A stretch of 64,000 bases of DNA from assembly GCA_020740775.1 (NCBI GenBank), contig JAHEWK010000003.1, positions 2,790,001 through 2,854,000 on the forward strand, written 5' to 3'. The translations under genes and the position numbers were made by a program. The notes beneath the pieces were generated by a model. The model saw only the letters and a program-made list of their open reading frames with translations. It was not told the origin of the DNA and ran no database searches. Below, piece by piece: positions 12,001-27,073 of the stretch. The first letter of the stretch is position 1, and every line of letters begins with the position of its first letter. This stretch comes from Ilyonectria destructans (taxonomy: Eukaryota > Ascomycota > Sordariomycetes > Hypocreales > Nectriaceae).

Positions 12001-14386
12001 GCGGTGCTTCGCGATGTAGTAGCATGCTTCGGAAAGATCGCAAGGACCTGAACGTGTGACCAGTCTCAAATGGCGCCGTGCCCCTGCGTAACGGCACAAC
12101 CATGCTTGCCAACTCAAAGAGGTCGGATGCGGTTTGTTGGGGATATCTGAAAAGTAGGAGGAGTGGACAAAGTCCACCGTCATTCCTGGTGCATTTTGGC
12201 CATACTCATTCCCAGCATCCGTTTTCTTCAATAATTCCTGCGGCCCCAGTGAGCAATCATCGGGGATGTACATATCCCGCACGTGTGCAGAGAAACGTTT
12301 GAATTCTTGATTAACCAGCACAAGCACAGCGTTTCTATCCATTCTGCTTGAGGAAAGGTGATGGGTCTTGTAGAGAAACTGCAGCTCCTTGGCGTTACCC
12401 CAAAAAAAGGTCGTGGCTTGTGACAATATGTCTCCTTGCTTCTGGAGAATCAGTTGGCGCACAGTGTTGATATCTGCGGTACAGACACCGAGGTGCTTGA
12501 ATAATTCTGAGCGCCGACTATTCGCCATTGCACTGTCTTTGATCAAATTAAGGGGAAGGCTGGAAGGAATCCGGACCCCTTCAACTTCAGAGAAGTATAC
12601 CTCGCCTTCGTCGTTCTGCGCTCGCCACCGGCCAGTTTCCAGTGGAAGTAGACGCATCTTCTGTACCCTCTCGCGTGAGGCCTTATATCCCGTATTTTTG
12701 AATGGTATTAAAAGGAGCTCTGCCACTTTGGTGTGCCAATTTTCACTTGTCATGTTACCACACATCGTTGATCCCATGGCACTGAGATCTTTTTGTACCC
12801 TGTCAAGGACCTCTGTCCAGCGAAGTTTTTTCATCCCAAATTTCAGGAGTATATCGACATCTTCAGACTCATAGCCTGTAGATAGATAAATATCCGGTGT
12901 AAGGTCTCTGAATAGAGGGGCTTGATGGCAGTCAAGAAATGTAGGGGGGAGAGGTCGAAGTTCGTTGACCTGTCGCCAAGGACCTCCACTTTGGGGCTGC
13001 AATACTGCCATGGCGACGATCTTGTTTTCAATGGCTGTAACCAACTTTGACCAGAATCCATCGTACGCAAATTTGTCTTTGTTGGGGAGATATCTCATCC
13101 AGGTATAAAGGAGACCTGAATGATGGCAGAATTTCTGGACGGCTCTGCCGAATGCATCGGCAATGACGTCGAGAATTTTTAGGTTCCGCACCGATGTCTT
13201 CGCGATATCGTGTGGGTTGCCTTCTGTGACGAAGTCACTCTGTATGAGGAACTTGTGAATATTAGCGCCGAACTCCACGACTCTGCTTCAGCGTCTTACT
13301 GAAAATCCCATATGTCCAATAGGAAGAGATGTAAAAACATCCTGCGGTTCGACTATAGGCTGGGAGGTTGTGGAGAGGGGGAAACCTAGAACTACTTCGA
13401 CTGCCGCATGTTCTTCGGATCTCTCGAGCTCGGAGGAGGGTCGAGTTTCGCTTTCAGCCATGTTGGTATTCACAATGTGCCTAGTAATGTGGTAAATTTT
13501 GGATGTCGTCATGGTGTCTCCGCCTTCACTAACACTTTTAGTCAAAGTGACCCGATCTGAATCGGTCGCTGTTGCAGACAAGACTGTTGACTTCTGGACT
13601 TTTTCTTGACTGTCGAAGATAGAGATTCGAATCTCACGTAAGTTTCGCATAAACAACAGGGCGCTTTCCCGAATTTCGCTGAACTGCTGATGAATTGCGT
13701 CTTGCTTCATTACGAAAGGTTCTCCTTTAGCAGGGTCGTGCAGCAGCAAAGTCATCCTAGTCAGAGGGTGCGGTAGTTGAATTTCTGGCTCTTGCCAAGT
13801 AGGAGAGATCATTCCAAGTCCCGAGTCCCCTGGTTGGTGCTTGAAATGGAAGGAATAGTCGCCGGACTGGATGTGGACTTTCCATGCTGCCATGAACACG
13901 GACCTGAAGCCAATGCCCTTCTCACCGAAATACCGGGTGAGCCCCGTCTTAGAATTCCCGTTGATATTACAAATCGCTTTGAGATTCTCTGGCGTAAAGC
14001 CATCTTCGTTGCAGTCAATGATTATTCGGTCCTCGTAGACTTCAAAGGCGATTGATGGACGTTCGCCTCGATCCCGTGCCTTGGTAAAGTGGCTGTCTTC
14101 AGCATTCTGAAGAAGTTCGAAAATGAACCGCGTGTTGCTTGTGTAGAGACTTTTCGCCAGACTATGGGGATATCAGTCGTGTGCTCCACGAGCGTGGGGA
14201 GTTGACTTACACAGCGACTTCCGGAAGAACGCCCCCATTCAGCTCCTTGATCACACGTTGGAGTCTCTCCCTCGAATATTGGCTGGAGACCCCCTGCCAA
14301 ATCTCGTCTGGAACATAACCATTTTCGTCTGCGATGGATTCCACGAGTCTGCGGGCTTGTGCCACTCCTATTGGTACTAGTGCCAT
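9028..14386 (-). CDS. NO VEIN-like HATPase protein with DUF3883-type C-terminus
   Basis: Large HSP90-like ATPase-fold protein of the NO VEIN/sacsin-like group; its biochemical role in fungi is not established. Seven exons: 14211-14386, 13300-14161, 11555-13251, 11149-11502, 9616-11080, 9259-9564 and 9028-9195, giving 1675 residues; introns are 48-68 bp. The GHKL ATP site is complete: N-box ELLQNAED (about 74-81, Asn78), NEDGF (110-114) and glycine-rich lid GEKGIGFRSVF (138-148). FLIQSDF follows after exon 3 begins. The C-terminal nuclease-like DUF3883 region has AAGELYVFELL, NWQSTIRSY, DYADIQP, FVQVKTT and IYVIFRVFN. The start at 14386 (MALVPIGVAQ) was preferred over the upstream in-frame ATG at 14464. 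It is divergent from the OYE gene, 548 bp away. No frameshift or stop is needed, so it looks functional. Confidence 0.88.
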
Positions 14387-14934
14387 GGTTCGCGGAGTTG
14401 GGTAGACACTGGGAGGGAAATCTGGAACGTTAAGATGAGAGGGAGAAAGGGCAAGGATGATCAATATTCGAGGCTGACACAGTACTTGTAGGTAGATTAA
14501 CTCTGAAACACTGTAATAAAGTTGGGCGGTTTGGGCAGCCAGCTCATTCGCCCATCGGGGTTCACAACCAACAGGCCAATTGTGTTGGCCATTTTGGTGT
14601 CGGCGGTTAGCATGCGGCCTCCAGGCTGCTAGGACGGGCTAACGTTGCGTGACTACTCGTTTAAATTGTCATGCTTAGTTAGGTACTGTGAGATTAGAAA
14701 AGCGCTTTCGATAATGCTATATGCCCCCATCCCACAATAACAGTCGCTGATCTGGGGAATGACTAGAATAGCCGGGTGGGTTTAGTTCATGCATGTTAGT
14801 TGTGGTGGGCCGAGGTTCGGCCCCTCTCCTGGTTGGAGGTGGTTTGTAATTACATGGCCAACCTTGCGTAGAGTTCCCCAGCTAGCGGCAGCACGATATC
14901 TTTCACCTACCAACATACACGAAAATCCTACACA
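14387..14934. promoter_or_regulatory. Shared divergent promoter region, HATPase / OYE
   Basis: A 548-bp region separates the two head-to-head start codons. It must carry both promoters. I see no clear TATA box and no recognisable operator. Confidence 0.6.
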
Positions 14935-16972
<2,038 letters not shown>

Positions 16973-18194
16973 ATGGACTTCTTCCGCAAGACTTTTCTGA
17001 ATCTATTCGGTGCGGCCCAAGTCGCGTTTGACCAAAACGAGGCCGCCTTTTTCGCTGCAAACGAAGCTTGGAAGGCAAATCAAGTGGCACTAGTAGCCGA
17101 TGGTTGGGAAAAGCTCCAGAGAGAGGCCCCTTGGAGTAAGACGGCTACGAAAAGACGTGCAAACAAGGCAGCCCTCAAGACCAATATACCAGTATCAAGA
17201 GGATTTCCGGCCGAAATATTCCTCCAGGACCAGGACAAGGCATTCGCCCAAGCGTCCTTGGCATGCAACATGCCGGACGAAACATCGCAGCTCATCCTTT
17301 GGACGGATGCTTCGGCAGGGTCTCGAAGGTACTTTACTTTTACTGGCCATGCCGTTGTGTTCAAACGAACCGGGAGCTGGGTTCGGATCTCAAGACGCTA
17401 CGTGGCACCGGATCAGTCAATTTTAGCTGCAGAACTTCTGGCCATCGAGCTCGCACTGGATTTCGCTGTGCAGTTGATCCAACACAACGTTAAGACGGAG
17501 AAACCGCATGTGGTAAAAATATTCACCGACTCACAGCCGTCACTCCGAGAAATCGCCTGGTTACAGGCGTCACGCAAGGTGCGTCGCAAGTCGCGTCGTC
17601 GCAAACTGCGAAGAGGACAACCGGCAATGGTCGAACTGTTGCAAGTGATGACGCAGAGGGCTCAACTGTTAGAAAAGGCTCGCGTCCAGTTGGAGCTGCA
17701 CTGGGTGCCGAGAAACCGAGTTGAGGGCAACATCGTGGCGGATAAAGCTGCAGGAATGGTTAAGCATGCCGCGAACTCGGCGTCCAATGACCTTGTGCAT
17801 ATGGATTGGGACTTTCAAGCTGAAGGGCCCAACCACAACCCAAAGGAAACAAGGTGAGTCAATTACCCGGTGGATTGATGCTGACTTGGACTGAGCTGAC
17901 GAGCCTGGCAGAGGACTCCGGCGGCGGCTTTTGGTCTCGAAGACGGCCATGGCGGAACAGGTTGTTTTGTATCTGCCGTCGGGTGTTGTTGGCCCAGTGT
18001 ATTATGGGCCCATTTACGAACCAGGCCAAGACGAAAGTCGGGATCCAAGACAGAACCAGGAGCAGCTCCAGGCACAACAGCCTCAACCAGAGACTGAGCC
18101 AGAGCCACAGTCGGGGACAGAACCAACTCAGCCAGGCCACAACCAGGACGAATACGATGAACGCGACTCCAGTCATCTTGATGTGGAATTATAA
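16973..18194 (+). CDS. Stand-alone RNase H type-1 fold protein
   Basis: Two exons, 16973-17853 and 17912-18194, give 387 residues. The RNase H core spans about 104-265. The four metal-binding acids appear intact: Asp112 (LWTDAS), Glu154 (AAELLAIELAL), Asp186 (IFTDSQ) and Asp257 (VADKAAG), with HWVPRN preceding the last. Real RNase H1 normally has an N-terminal hybrid-binding domain; here the first 100 residues are an Ala/Lys-rich helix instead, and a basic insert (about 202-216) follows the third acidic residue. The C-terminus (about 300-387) is Gln/Pro/Glu-rich and disordered-looking. No reverse transcriptase, endonuclease or gag is next to it. It may be an exapted retroelement domain or a separate fungal RNase H family; its substrate is unknown. 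Confidence 0.8.
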
Positions 18195-18988
18195 AGAAAC
18201 CGACCACCGTACCTCCGAGCTTATCTCATCTGCATCCCATCGTGCGCAGATACAAATGCCCGAGGCCGAGATGACAGGGGGTTTGGTCCCCGGATTGGCC
18301 CTGGATGAAAGGTGGTGCAATCATTCTCCGCTCGGAGCAACAGCTTGATGGCAGCGCGGACTTCGGTCTTCTGAGCAGAGCGGTGGTAATTTGTGTGGTC
18401 ATTCAGCATGATTTATCTGACAACGGGCGTCAGGGTCCAAAGGAGCCCCAGCTTGTTGGCAAACAGCCCAATTACAGGCGGCGGTTTTAATCACAGAACC
18501 CATAACTCCGCGCGTTGGCGTCTTCCGAAGCGCGTGTTGCAGCGATTTGGACCCCAGTCGGCGATGCTCCCGCGTCTCGCGCCGACGCGAAGCTCCGACC
18601 TCCGACTTTGCGCTAACAGCCTATTTCCTAAAACGGCAAACGCTTGTGGGTTTGGGGAGCTCCCTCGCTCGCTGGACCCTTGGCGCGAGGCCGACCACCG
18701 ATGCCTACGCTATTGCTCGTTGTTCATGGGGAGCAAATGAGCGGCATGACTTTTGTATTATATTAGGTGGCTTGCGCTGCGTGATCAATGACGACGTTCT
18801 CCTTGTTGTATAGATTCGCTCAGCCCTACAACAAGTCTCTGAAAGCTCTTGCATCGGGAGCTTCATCGTCGCCAAGAGGTTCACCCTCGACGTCTCAAGC
18901 ATAACATAACAACACCAGGCTTATTCCCGCCGGCGCACTACGAAGTACAACAGCAATATCTCGAGTTTCCGACTCATACACCATCGTC
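18195..18988. other. Intergenic upstream of DUF3112 gene
   Basis: About 0.8 kb in tandem orientation. A GC-rich core near 18555-18592 holds a small inverted repeat (GTCGGCG against CGCCGAC). No gene model found. Confidence 0.5.
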
Positions 18989-20065
18989 ATGTCGTCACAA
19001 TCGGGTCAAGCCCAGGCAGTGAGTTTCCCTTGATCCAATAACACCACAACACCACAACACGCAGTCAACTAATCAATCATCTCTCTGCAGGGCCCTCCCT
19101 ACCTCCCCACAAACGCTGGCCTCGGTGGCCGCCCAACCGTCTCCGTCGATGATCCCATCTCCGGCGTGCTGCTGGCCTTCTTCGTTGGCGGCGCCGTCCT
19201 CAACATGACCATCTTCCAGCTTAACAAACGTCGCTCTCACAAGTTCATCCTGTCCGGCCTCCTTTTCGGCTTCTGCATGGCCCGAATCTCTGCCAACGTC
19301 CTCCGCATCGTCTGGGCCTCGTACCCGGGCAACGCCCGTGTCGCCATCGCCGCTCAGGTCTTCGTCAATGCCGGTGTCGTTCTTCTATTCCTTGTCAACC
19401 TCATCTTCGCGCAGCGCATCCTCCGCGCCTTTCACCCGCAGATCGGCTGGAGCAAGCCCGCCACGCTCGTTTTCCGCTTCCTGTTCTTCAGCATTCTCGC
19501 CAACCTCTTCATGGTCATCATTGCCGTTGTGTACAGCTTTTACACTCTTGACACGACTATCCGTTCTCAACTCCGCAAAATACAGCTTACTGCTGTTACC
19601 TACCTTGCAGTCCTGGCCTTCTTGCCCCTGCTCGTCACTGCTGTTAGCATTCTGCTCCCGCGCAAGGCTCCCATGGACAAGTTTGGCCAAGGTCGCATGC
19701 GCACCAAGGTCTTCCTCCTTGTCTTCACCGCGAGCCTTCTCACTCTTGGCGCAGCCTTCCGTGCTGGCGTCGCTTATCAGATCCGCCCAATCACCCACCC
19801 AGCCTGGTTCCACCACAAGGCTTGTTTCTATGTTTTCAACTATGTCATTGAGCTCATCGTCGTCTACTCCTATGCTCTGTCGCGTTTCGACCGTCGCTTC
19901 CACATTCCCAATGGCAGCAGTGGCCCCGGCGCCTACTCCAGCGGCGACTCTTCCAACGACCGTATCTACCGTGTCAACACCGAGTCTGAGGTCTTTGGCG
20001 ACGACGAGCGACCTCGAGCTCACCGGGCGCAACCGAAGGAGGAGCCCCAGAACGAATCCGTATAA
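18989..20065 (+). CDS. DUF3112-family seven-helix membrane protein
   Basis: Fungal integral membrane protein of unknown function with a receptor-like seven-helix layout. Two exons: 18989-19018 (MSSQSGQAQA) and 19091-20065, 334 residues. The tail begins with GPPYLPTNAGLGG, typical of the family. Hydrophobic helices lie at roughly 35-55, 70-90, 105-125, 140-165, 180-205, 220-240 and 255-275. A polar Ser/Glu-rich cytoplasmic tail ends in PQNESV. FDRRFHIP after the last helix is a conserved family element. Ligand and partners are unknown; similarity to a GPCR is only in topology. Confidence 0.85.
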
Positions 20066-20952
20066 TTTCTCGGCTTGCCACATTCACGCAGCTAGTACAG
20101 CGGTGTTTATTGTCTGTTTATACCGCCCGGCAAAGGGCAATCGAGCTTCAGCTATGGAGATTTAACCATCAGCAACCTGTATCGGAGATGGCCATCTCTC
20201 GACTCAAACTGTATCAATTCATTTATAGAAGATGGCCTATGGGATGCCACCAAGATAGACGGATGACTTATGAAATGACCTAATTGGACGACCTCGCGGT
20301 TGTCGTAGTCAGATAGACTGTAATATATCATCACAACTTTAAAATACATGGCCCCCACGATGCGAAACCCCAATGATAGTGATGCAAAGTAGAACAATGA
20401 TTAATTAAAGAGGCGTCGGGCAAATGATGCGATTCTTCAATACTGAGTGAAGGATGAGGCTTATTCCAAGGCTAAGCCATGCGAGATCAACGACTAGAAT
20501 AGCCTTGGTGCTTCAAAAGGAAACTATTCACAAGCACGGACAGCAAACAAAACACAAACAGGTCTCTGGTATACACAGCTTCATTCATACGACATTCTTC
20601 TTTCTTTCTCTTGTAGCGTGGACTTGATAAGGGCATATCTAAGCATTCATAGGGGGAAGGGCCATGTATGCATTGGGAAAAAGAAAGAACCCTCTCCTCC
20701 AACCAGGGATGGTCATGTGCGTCTGAGAAAGTCTCCCCGGATTTTTGCCTATTTTTTATTCCCACAATGTTTAATGACTCGCCACAAGCGATGATGCAGG
20801 TCCGTACATCCTGCACCAGGGACTTTCTAGTCTGGGAGGAATTTTTGCGTAAAATTGTACAAGAACAAGCACAGCTCTCGGCGCCGCTGCGTTGCTGGTC
20901 GCGAACGGGGTCGGGAGTTTGAGCTTGGTTGGACATGGGTATACGGGCAAGA
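20066..20952. other. Convergent 3' UTR region
   Basis: About 0.9 kb between convergent DUF3112 and PP2A genes; expected to be the two 3' UTRs. A 149-codon open frame on the minus strand (20487-20936) has no motif and overlaps the last PP2A intron/exon edge region, so I treat it as chance. Confidence 0.6.
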
Positions 20953-22381
<1,429 letters not shown>

Positions 22382-23289
22382 GGTTCTCGGGCGCGGTTAG
22401 GAGGCGGTAGGCGGAGGGAAGAGCTGGAGGAGAATGACGTTGCGTTGGCGTTGACGTTGACGTTGCGGTCACGCCTGAATCGCGAGCGGTGGGGCACGGG
22501 GCACAAAGGCGGCGTCAGGGGGCGGAGAATGCGGGCGGGAAGTAAAAAGGGCGTGGAGGAGGCAAGCGTGGGACGCTGTCGGGCGCTGGGAGGGATTTGC
22601 GTTTGGGTCGTGGGACGCACACAACCTGTTTGTTGGCGGATGGATTCGGTGGTGGGCAGAGATGAGGGAGAGAGGGAGGGATGTCGATAGTTGGGGGGGC
22701 TCCAGGTTCAGCCTTGGGCTCAGGATTGCTCCTCCACGCCTTCGCTTAATCTCACTGTGGTAGTGTGGCGGGAGCACAGTGGCACAAGTGGCACGAGTGG
22801 CGACATCACTGGCTGTGGCGGGAGCACAATCTCCCCGCTCTCGGCCTTTTTGGTGTGGCGTTGGCACCATTGAAATGCTTGCTCATCCTAACGAGCAATC
22901 TTGGATTGATTTGGAGATGATGAAGTAAAGATACGGGAGAATAACATGGGTTTTTTTATTCCTTCGAAACTGTGGCATCTGTCAAAGCGCATCTGGCGTT
23001 GAGCTTCTTCTCCACGGATTTCGCCTTCAATTGAACATCTTGGTGGACTCAGCTGCACTCCAACATTCCACATACCAAATCATCCCCTCATCAACGTCAA
23101 TTAATCTGCGACAGGGCGGGCCATTGTCTATGTTACGGCAAAGTGGTCAACCACAGCCATAGGGAGTCACAACATTGACGCACTGAACAATCTCTGTCAA
23201 AGCACCTCTGTCTAATAACTCCAACTCCCTCTGCCTCATTCAGCCACTGTCTCAACTCATATATAGCTTAACTCAGGTTGCTCATTCCC
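22382..23289. other. PP2A leader/promoter and EXO84 3' side
   Basis: About 0.9 kb between two minus-strand genes. The strand sense to PP2A is pyrimidine-rich just upstream of its start, as in long fungal leaders. A 15-bp direct repeat (TGTGGCGGGAGCACA) sits at about 22764-22778 and 22814-22828. No gene seen. Confidence 0.55.
22764..22828. repeat. Direct repeat pair of 15 bp in the PP2A upstream region
   Basis: Two identical copies of TGTGGCGGGAGCACA start 50 bp apart and flank a stretch with three GTGGC elements. Seen directly. It could be a promoter element; no function is shown. Confidence 0.75.
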
Positions 23290-25402
23290 TCAAGACAGGC
23301 CCAGCCCGACCGGAGGGGTCTCCTGTTCCTTAGGTATATGCTCCAGGTCCTGTCCGACCAGGTTCATAAAGTCCAGCCCAACCTCGGACAGCTTCTTGGC
23401 GTGCTCCTTGGCCCTCTCCATACATTGCGTCCACACGGGACCGCCAGGCTCTGTGCTGCTCAATTGTCTCGCCAAAATCACATTGAATGCCTCCACCTCC
23501 TCCTTGGCCCATTTGACACACACGCTCATCATGGGCGGTGGGAAACATGATTGGAAGCATTGTACCGTGTTGTGAATGACCATAAAGTAGACAAAGGACA
23601 CCTCCCAAATATACAGGTGTAGATCACCCTGGAAAATGCACTGTCTGTAACTGCCGTGTTAGCATCATCTCTGGGTGATATTCTGCACAATTTCACTGAC
23701 CTGGATCGTTTGTGGATCTTGTCGCTCCTGGCGGCCAAGTACGACTCCCTGGCCTTGTCCTCAAAGCCCAGCCTTGTCAACCAGCTGACGTTGCGTCGTG
23801 TCTTGTTTTGCTCATTGTGCGTCAACTCTAAGCCGCGAACGATCATGCCTGCTAGCTTGGCACATCGCTCCTCGACCTTGAAGTTGATAAAATCCTGAGC
23901 GACAGCGTTGTTCTTCAGCCCTCGAGCCAGTCCTTTCAGTTTCTCGACGCGGGCAACTGCAGGTTCAAAACGCTGCAGGGCGATGTCAATATCGAGCTCA
24001 TCCATTTGACTCTCGACCCAGCGGAGGTTCTGCTGATTGCCGTCCACCTCGATGAGCATGTCCTTGATATCCGACAGGGTGGCCAGTAGCTCCGTTTTCT
24101 GAAGGAGACCAGGGTCTCGGGACGCAAAGTAGTTGATGGTCTCTCGGGCCTTGTTGTTGGCCTCCATCTCGGATCGAAGCCCCTTACGGAGCTCTTCCAC
24201 AGCCTTGCGAACATTCAGCAGCAGCGTCTTCTTCTCGGGGTCTTCTGGTTTCTCCGTCCGGTAGATGAAAGATTCCTGGCCAACTCCTCGAACCATGATT
24301 GCGTCGGCCAGCTTGTTCCGGCTTCCGCTCGACGACTCTCCAGTGCTCAACATGTCCACAACCTCTACATCCAACAATGGCCAGCAGCGATCAGCCACCA
24401 TCTTCATCATTGGCCCTCGAGCGTCAGCATTTACCCCGTCCGTCTTTCGCTTCTTACGCGATGCGATGAGGAGGTGGTCGTTGAGCAAGAATATTTGCAT
24501 AGCCCGACGGGACTTGTAGGTCGCATTGTCCAACTCAATCCAGGGACCAGCGTTCTGGGCCACATGCCGCCCGGCTGCGTTGGGCAGGAACTTCTGCGAC
24601 CCCTCAACGTTCTTGTACAGAGCTTGCATTTGCGAGTTCCAGAGCGCGCTTCTATCGGCAACTGAGCTTCGTTTGTCCCGCTTCGACAAGGTTGTCATTT
24701 GGTCATCTTCGCCCTTCATCGATGCCGCCCGTAGAGCAGTCGTATTGACCTTGAGATCTGACATGAGGTTCTTGAGGGCCCTCATCTCGCTCTTGAGCTT
24801 CTCTGCTTCCTTGCTGATCTTGATAAACTGGGTCCGGTTCTGCATGACGCTCTGCTGTAGGTCGCTCGCGGCCCGGGCCTTGAGCATGCGTAGCGAGTCC
24901 TCGAACTCGCGGATCTGGTCTTCGGTCGCATCGCTCAAGATTTTGGAGACGTATTGGTCGGGGATGAGGGCGGGGTCTCGCAATGCTTTGACATCAACGA
25001 CCGGCGCAGCTCCTCCGCCTCGCGAGGGAGGTGGTCGATCATTACCGCGGTCTCTGGGTTCGAAGTTGGCAAGCGAGGCTACCGGAGGCATAGGCGGAGC
25101 TCCATCGTAGCCGGCAGGCACGTTGTTGAACCGAGTCGAGTAACGTCGCTTCACGAGATCGGATGTCTGGGTGGTTCAGTAAGCATGGGGGATCCTCAAG
25201 AGCTACGGGACGAAGAGCGCACCTTGCCGCCAGCTACCGGGGGTGGACGGGGCCGAGGCCGCGAAGCTGGTTCTGACGGCACCGGTCCCTTGGGCGAGCC
25301 ATCCTGGATGATGGGGCTGGATATTTGTCGGGGAGCGCTGATGGTAGGGCGCTTCTTCCGCTTGCCGCTACGAAGCGATATCTTGCTACGTTCCTCGGAC
25401 AT
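23290..25402 (-). CDS. EXO84: Exocyst complex component EXO84
   Basis: Subunit of the octameric exocyst that tethers secretory vesicles at sites of polarised growth (hyphal tip, septum). Exons 25223-25402, 23701-25166 and 23290-23644 give 666 residues. Order: basic Pro/Arg-rich disordered N-terminus (MSEERSKISLRSGKRKKRP, PRPRPPP), VKRRYSTRFNNVP motif, coiled coil at about 115-190 (DQIREFEDSLRMLKARAASD), PH-like domain at about 215-330 (GPWIELDNAT, MQIFLLNDHLLIASRKK), then a helical C-terminal exocyst domain. Start at 25402 precedes the conserved basic N-terminus and keeps frame with exon 2. It is divergent from TOM20 across 643 bp. Confidence 0.92.
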
Positions 25403-26045
25403 GGTGGGCGGGCGTTCAAGCTGTCGTGGAGGATACTGGAGGATTCGGTGGAAATAAGAAACAAGGCGGAACTCGAGTCGGAACTGAGGCGAGGATAAAG
25501 AGACCGTCAAGGCCGCCGTCGAGAAACCCAGTCACGCCGAGTCGCGAAGGAGGAGGTGGTTGTGGTTGATGTTTCACTCAAGCATGCCTGGCCATGGCGC
25601 GAGTACGCAGTCGTTGAGCTCCCTCAGCCTCTCTCCATACGGAGCACAGTCTAACTTACACAGTACGTGGAATCCCCAATGCAGCAGCGAGGCACGCAGC
25701 GGTACGTACCTGGACAGCTCTCCTCATTGTCCTCGAGCTCCGAGGCGGCTCGGCCGGGGTTTATCCGGCTTGGGCATCATGGGCTGCCCAATCAATGCTC
25801 CGAGCCCGCTGTCCCCTCTGGGGCTAGCGCATCATGTGCGGTGCGGCGGTTGGACATGGTCCTAAAAAATTGGTTTCCCAATCGCGACGTCTTGAAAGCT
25901 CCCGCTTGATTCTGCTGGCCATCATTGACGACGTAATCCTCTCTCCGCCCCGTCACCACCCCCCTTGCGTGCCGGGCCTCTATCGCAATCGACCACAACC
26001 TCACTTGCTTCAGTAGCTGCTACACACACCAATCAATCCGCCAAT
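25403..26045. promoter_or_regulatory. Divergent promoter region EXO84 / TOM20
   Basis: 643 bp between head-to-head start codons. It holds both promoters. No clear TATA box or known operator was seen. Confidence 0.6.
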
Positions 26046-26773
26046 ATGGTCCAGAACAACGCCATGGTGACGGCATCCGTCGCAACCGTTGCCGCTGTTG
26101 TCGTCGGTAAGCTTCCATGAGGGCATCCCGCACCGCCGCCGCTAGGGCCCAAGCCGCCGAGCCATTGCTAACTCTGAGCCCCCCTGGAAGGATACGTCGT
26201 CTACTTCGACTACCAGCGACGCAACCAGGCCGAATTCCGCCGCAACCTGAGGAGGAACGAGCGCAAGCAGGCGCGGGCTGAGAAGGAGGAGGCCGATGCC
26301 TCGACCCAGCGACAACGCGGCTCGATCCGGGCCAAGGTTGAGGAGGCCAAGGAGGAGGGCTTCCCCAGCGGCGTGGAGGAGCGTGAGGCCTTCTTCAACG
26401 AGCAGGTCATGGCAGGCGAGGTTCTGAGCCAAGATCGTACGAGAGCCCCTCCATCGATAACGCAATTATGAACGGCATACTGACTCTGTATCTACAGCTA
26501 CCAAGGCTCTCGAGTCTGCTCTGGCCTTTTACAAGGGCCTCAAGGTCTACCCTGCACCCGGTGACCTTATCCGCATCTACGACAGCACCGTTCCCAAGGT
26601 AAGCAGACACCCGAGCAACTTATATCTCAACTCCCACGAGACTAACAATTCCGCAGCCTATATTAGACATCCTCGCCGAGATGATCGCTTACGACTCATC
26701 TCTCGATATTCGGGCACCCGCTGCCCCAGCTGGCATCAACCTGGCCGACATCCCCAATGTCGGTCTCGATTAA
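26046..26773 (+). CDS. TOM20: Mitochondrial import receptor subunit TOM20
   Basis: Outer-membrane receptor that binds amphipathic presequences and passes them to the TOM channel. Four exons: 26046-26106, 26191-26436, 26498-26598 and 26657-26773, giving 174 residues. An N-terminal membrane anchor (about 8-27, [19 protein letters not shown]) is followed by basic FDYQRRN, a charged helical linker rich in Arg/Glu/Lys (about 35-75), then the receptor domain with [10 protein letters not shown] and the TPR-like [16 protein letters not shown]. The length matches fungal TOM20 (about 170-190). The ATG at 26046 lies directly before the anchor. Confidence 0.94.
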
Positions 26774-27073
26774 AGGGAGACAACAAGTGTCTCTTAAATT
26801 CTGGTTCTCCCCGCTCCTCGCACACCAGATACGAAAAAACACCCAACCCCAAAACTGAACTAGAAGCTCGGAAATCCCCGGGCCCTAAAATCTGATATGG
26901 AGACCTGACGGCCTTCGATGTACCATAGTCTCGCTCTTCCAACTCCATAGAGCTTTGTGTAAACAGGTGTACGTTGAACGAATCCCGGATGGACCTAGGA
27001 ACGGTAATGCTGGCAGCGTTTCCGCAACACATCATGATGTTTAATTCTTTCTTTTACTACTCTTCCGTGGGCT
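26774..27073. terminator. Convergent 3' ends of TOM20 and TYW1
   Basis: 300 bp between two convergent stop codons; expected to carry both 3' UTRs and polyadenylation sites. No precise signal is assigned. Confidence 0.4.

Noticed and set aside
13252..13299. Apparent start MEFGANIHKF and break in the HATPase gene
   Set aside because: This stretch is a 48-bp intron with a GCTAAT branch box; splicing it joins MGFS to FLIQSDF in frame.
20487..20936. 149-codon minus-strand frame after PP2A
   Set aside because: Lies in the expected 3' UTR; no motif; PP2A ends with its own proper TPDYFL stop.
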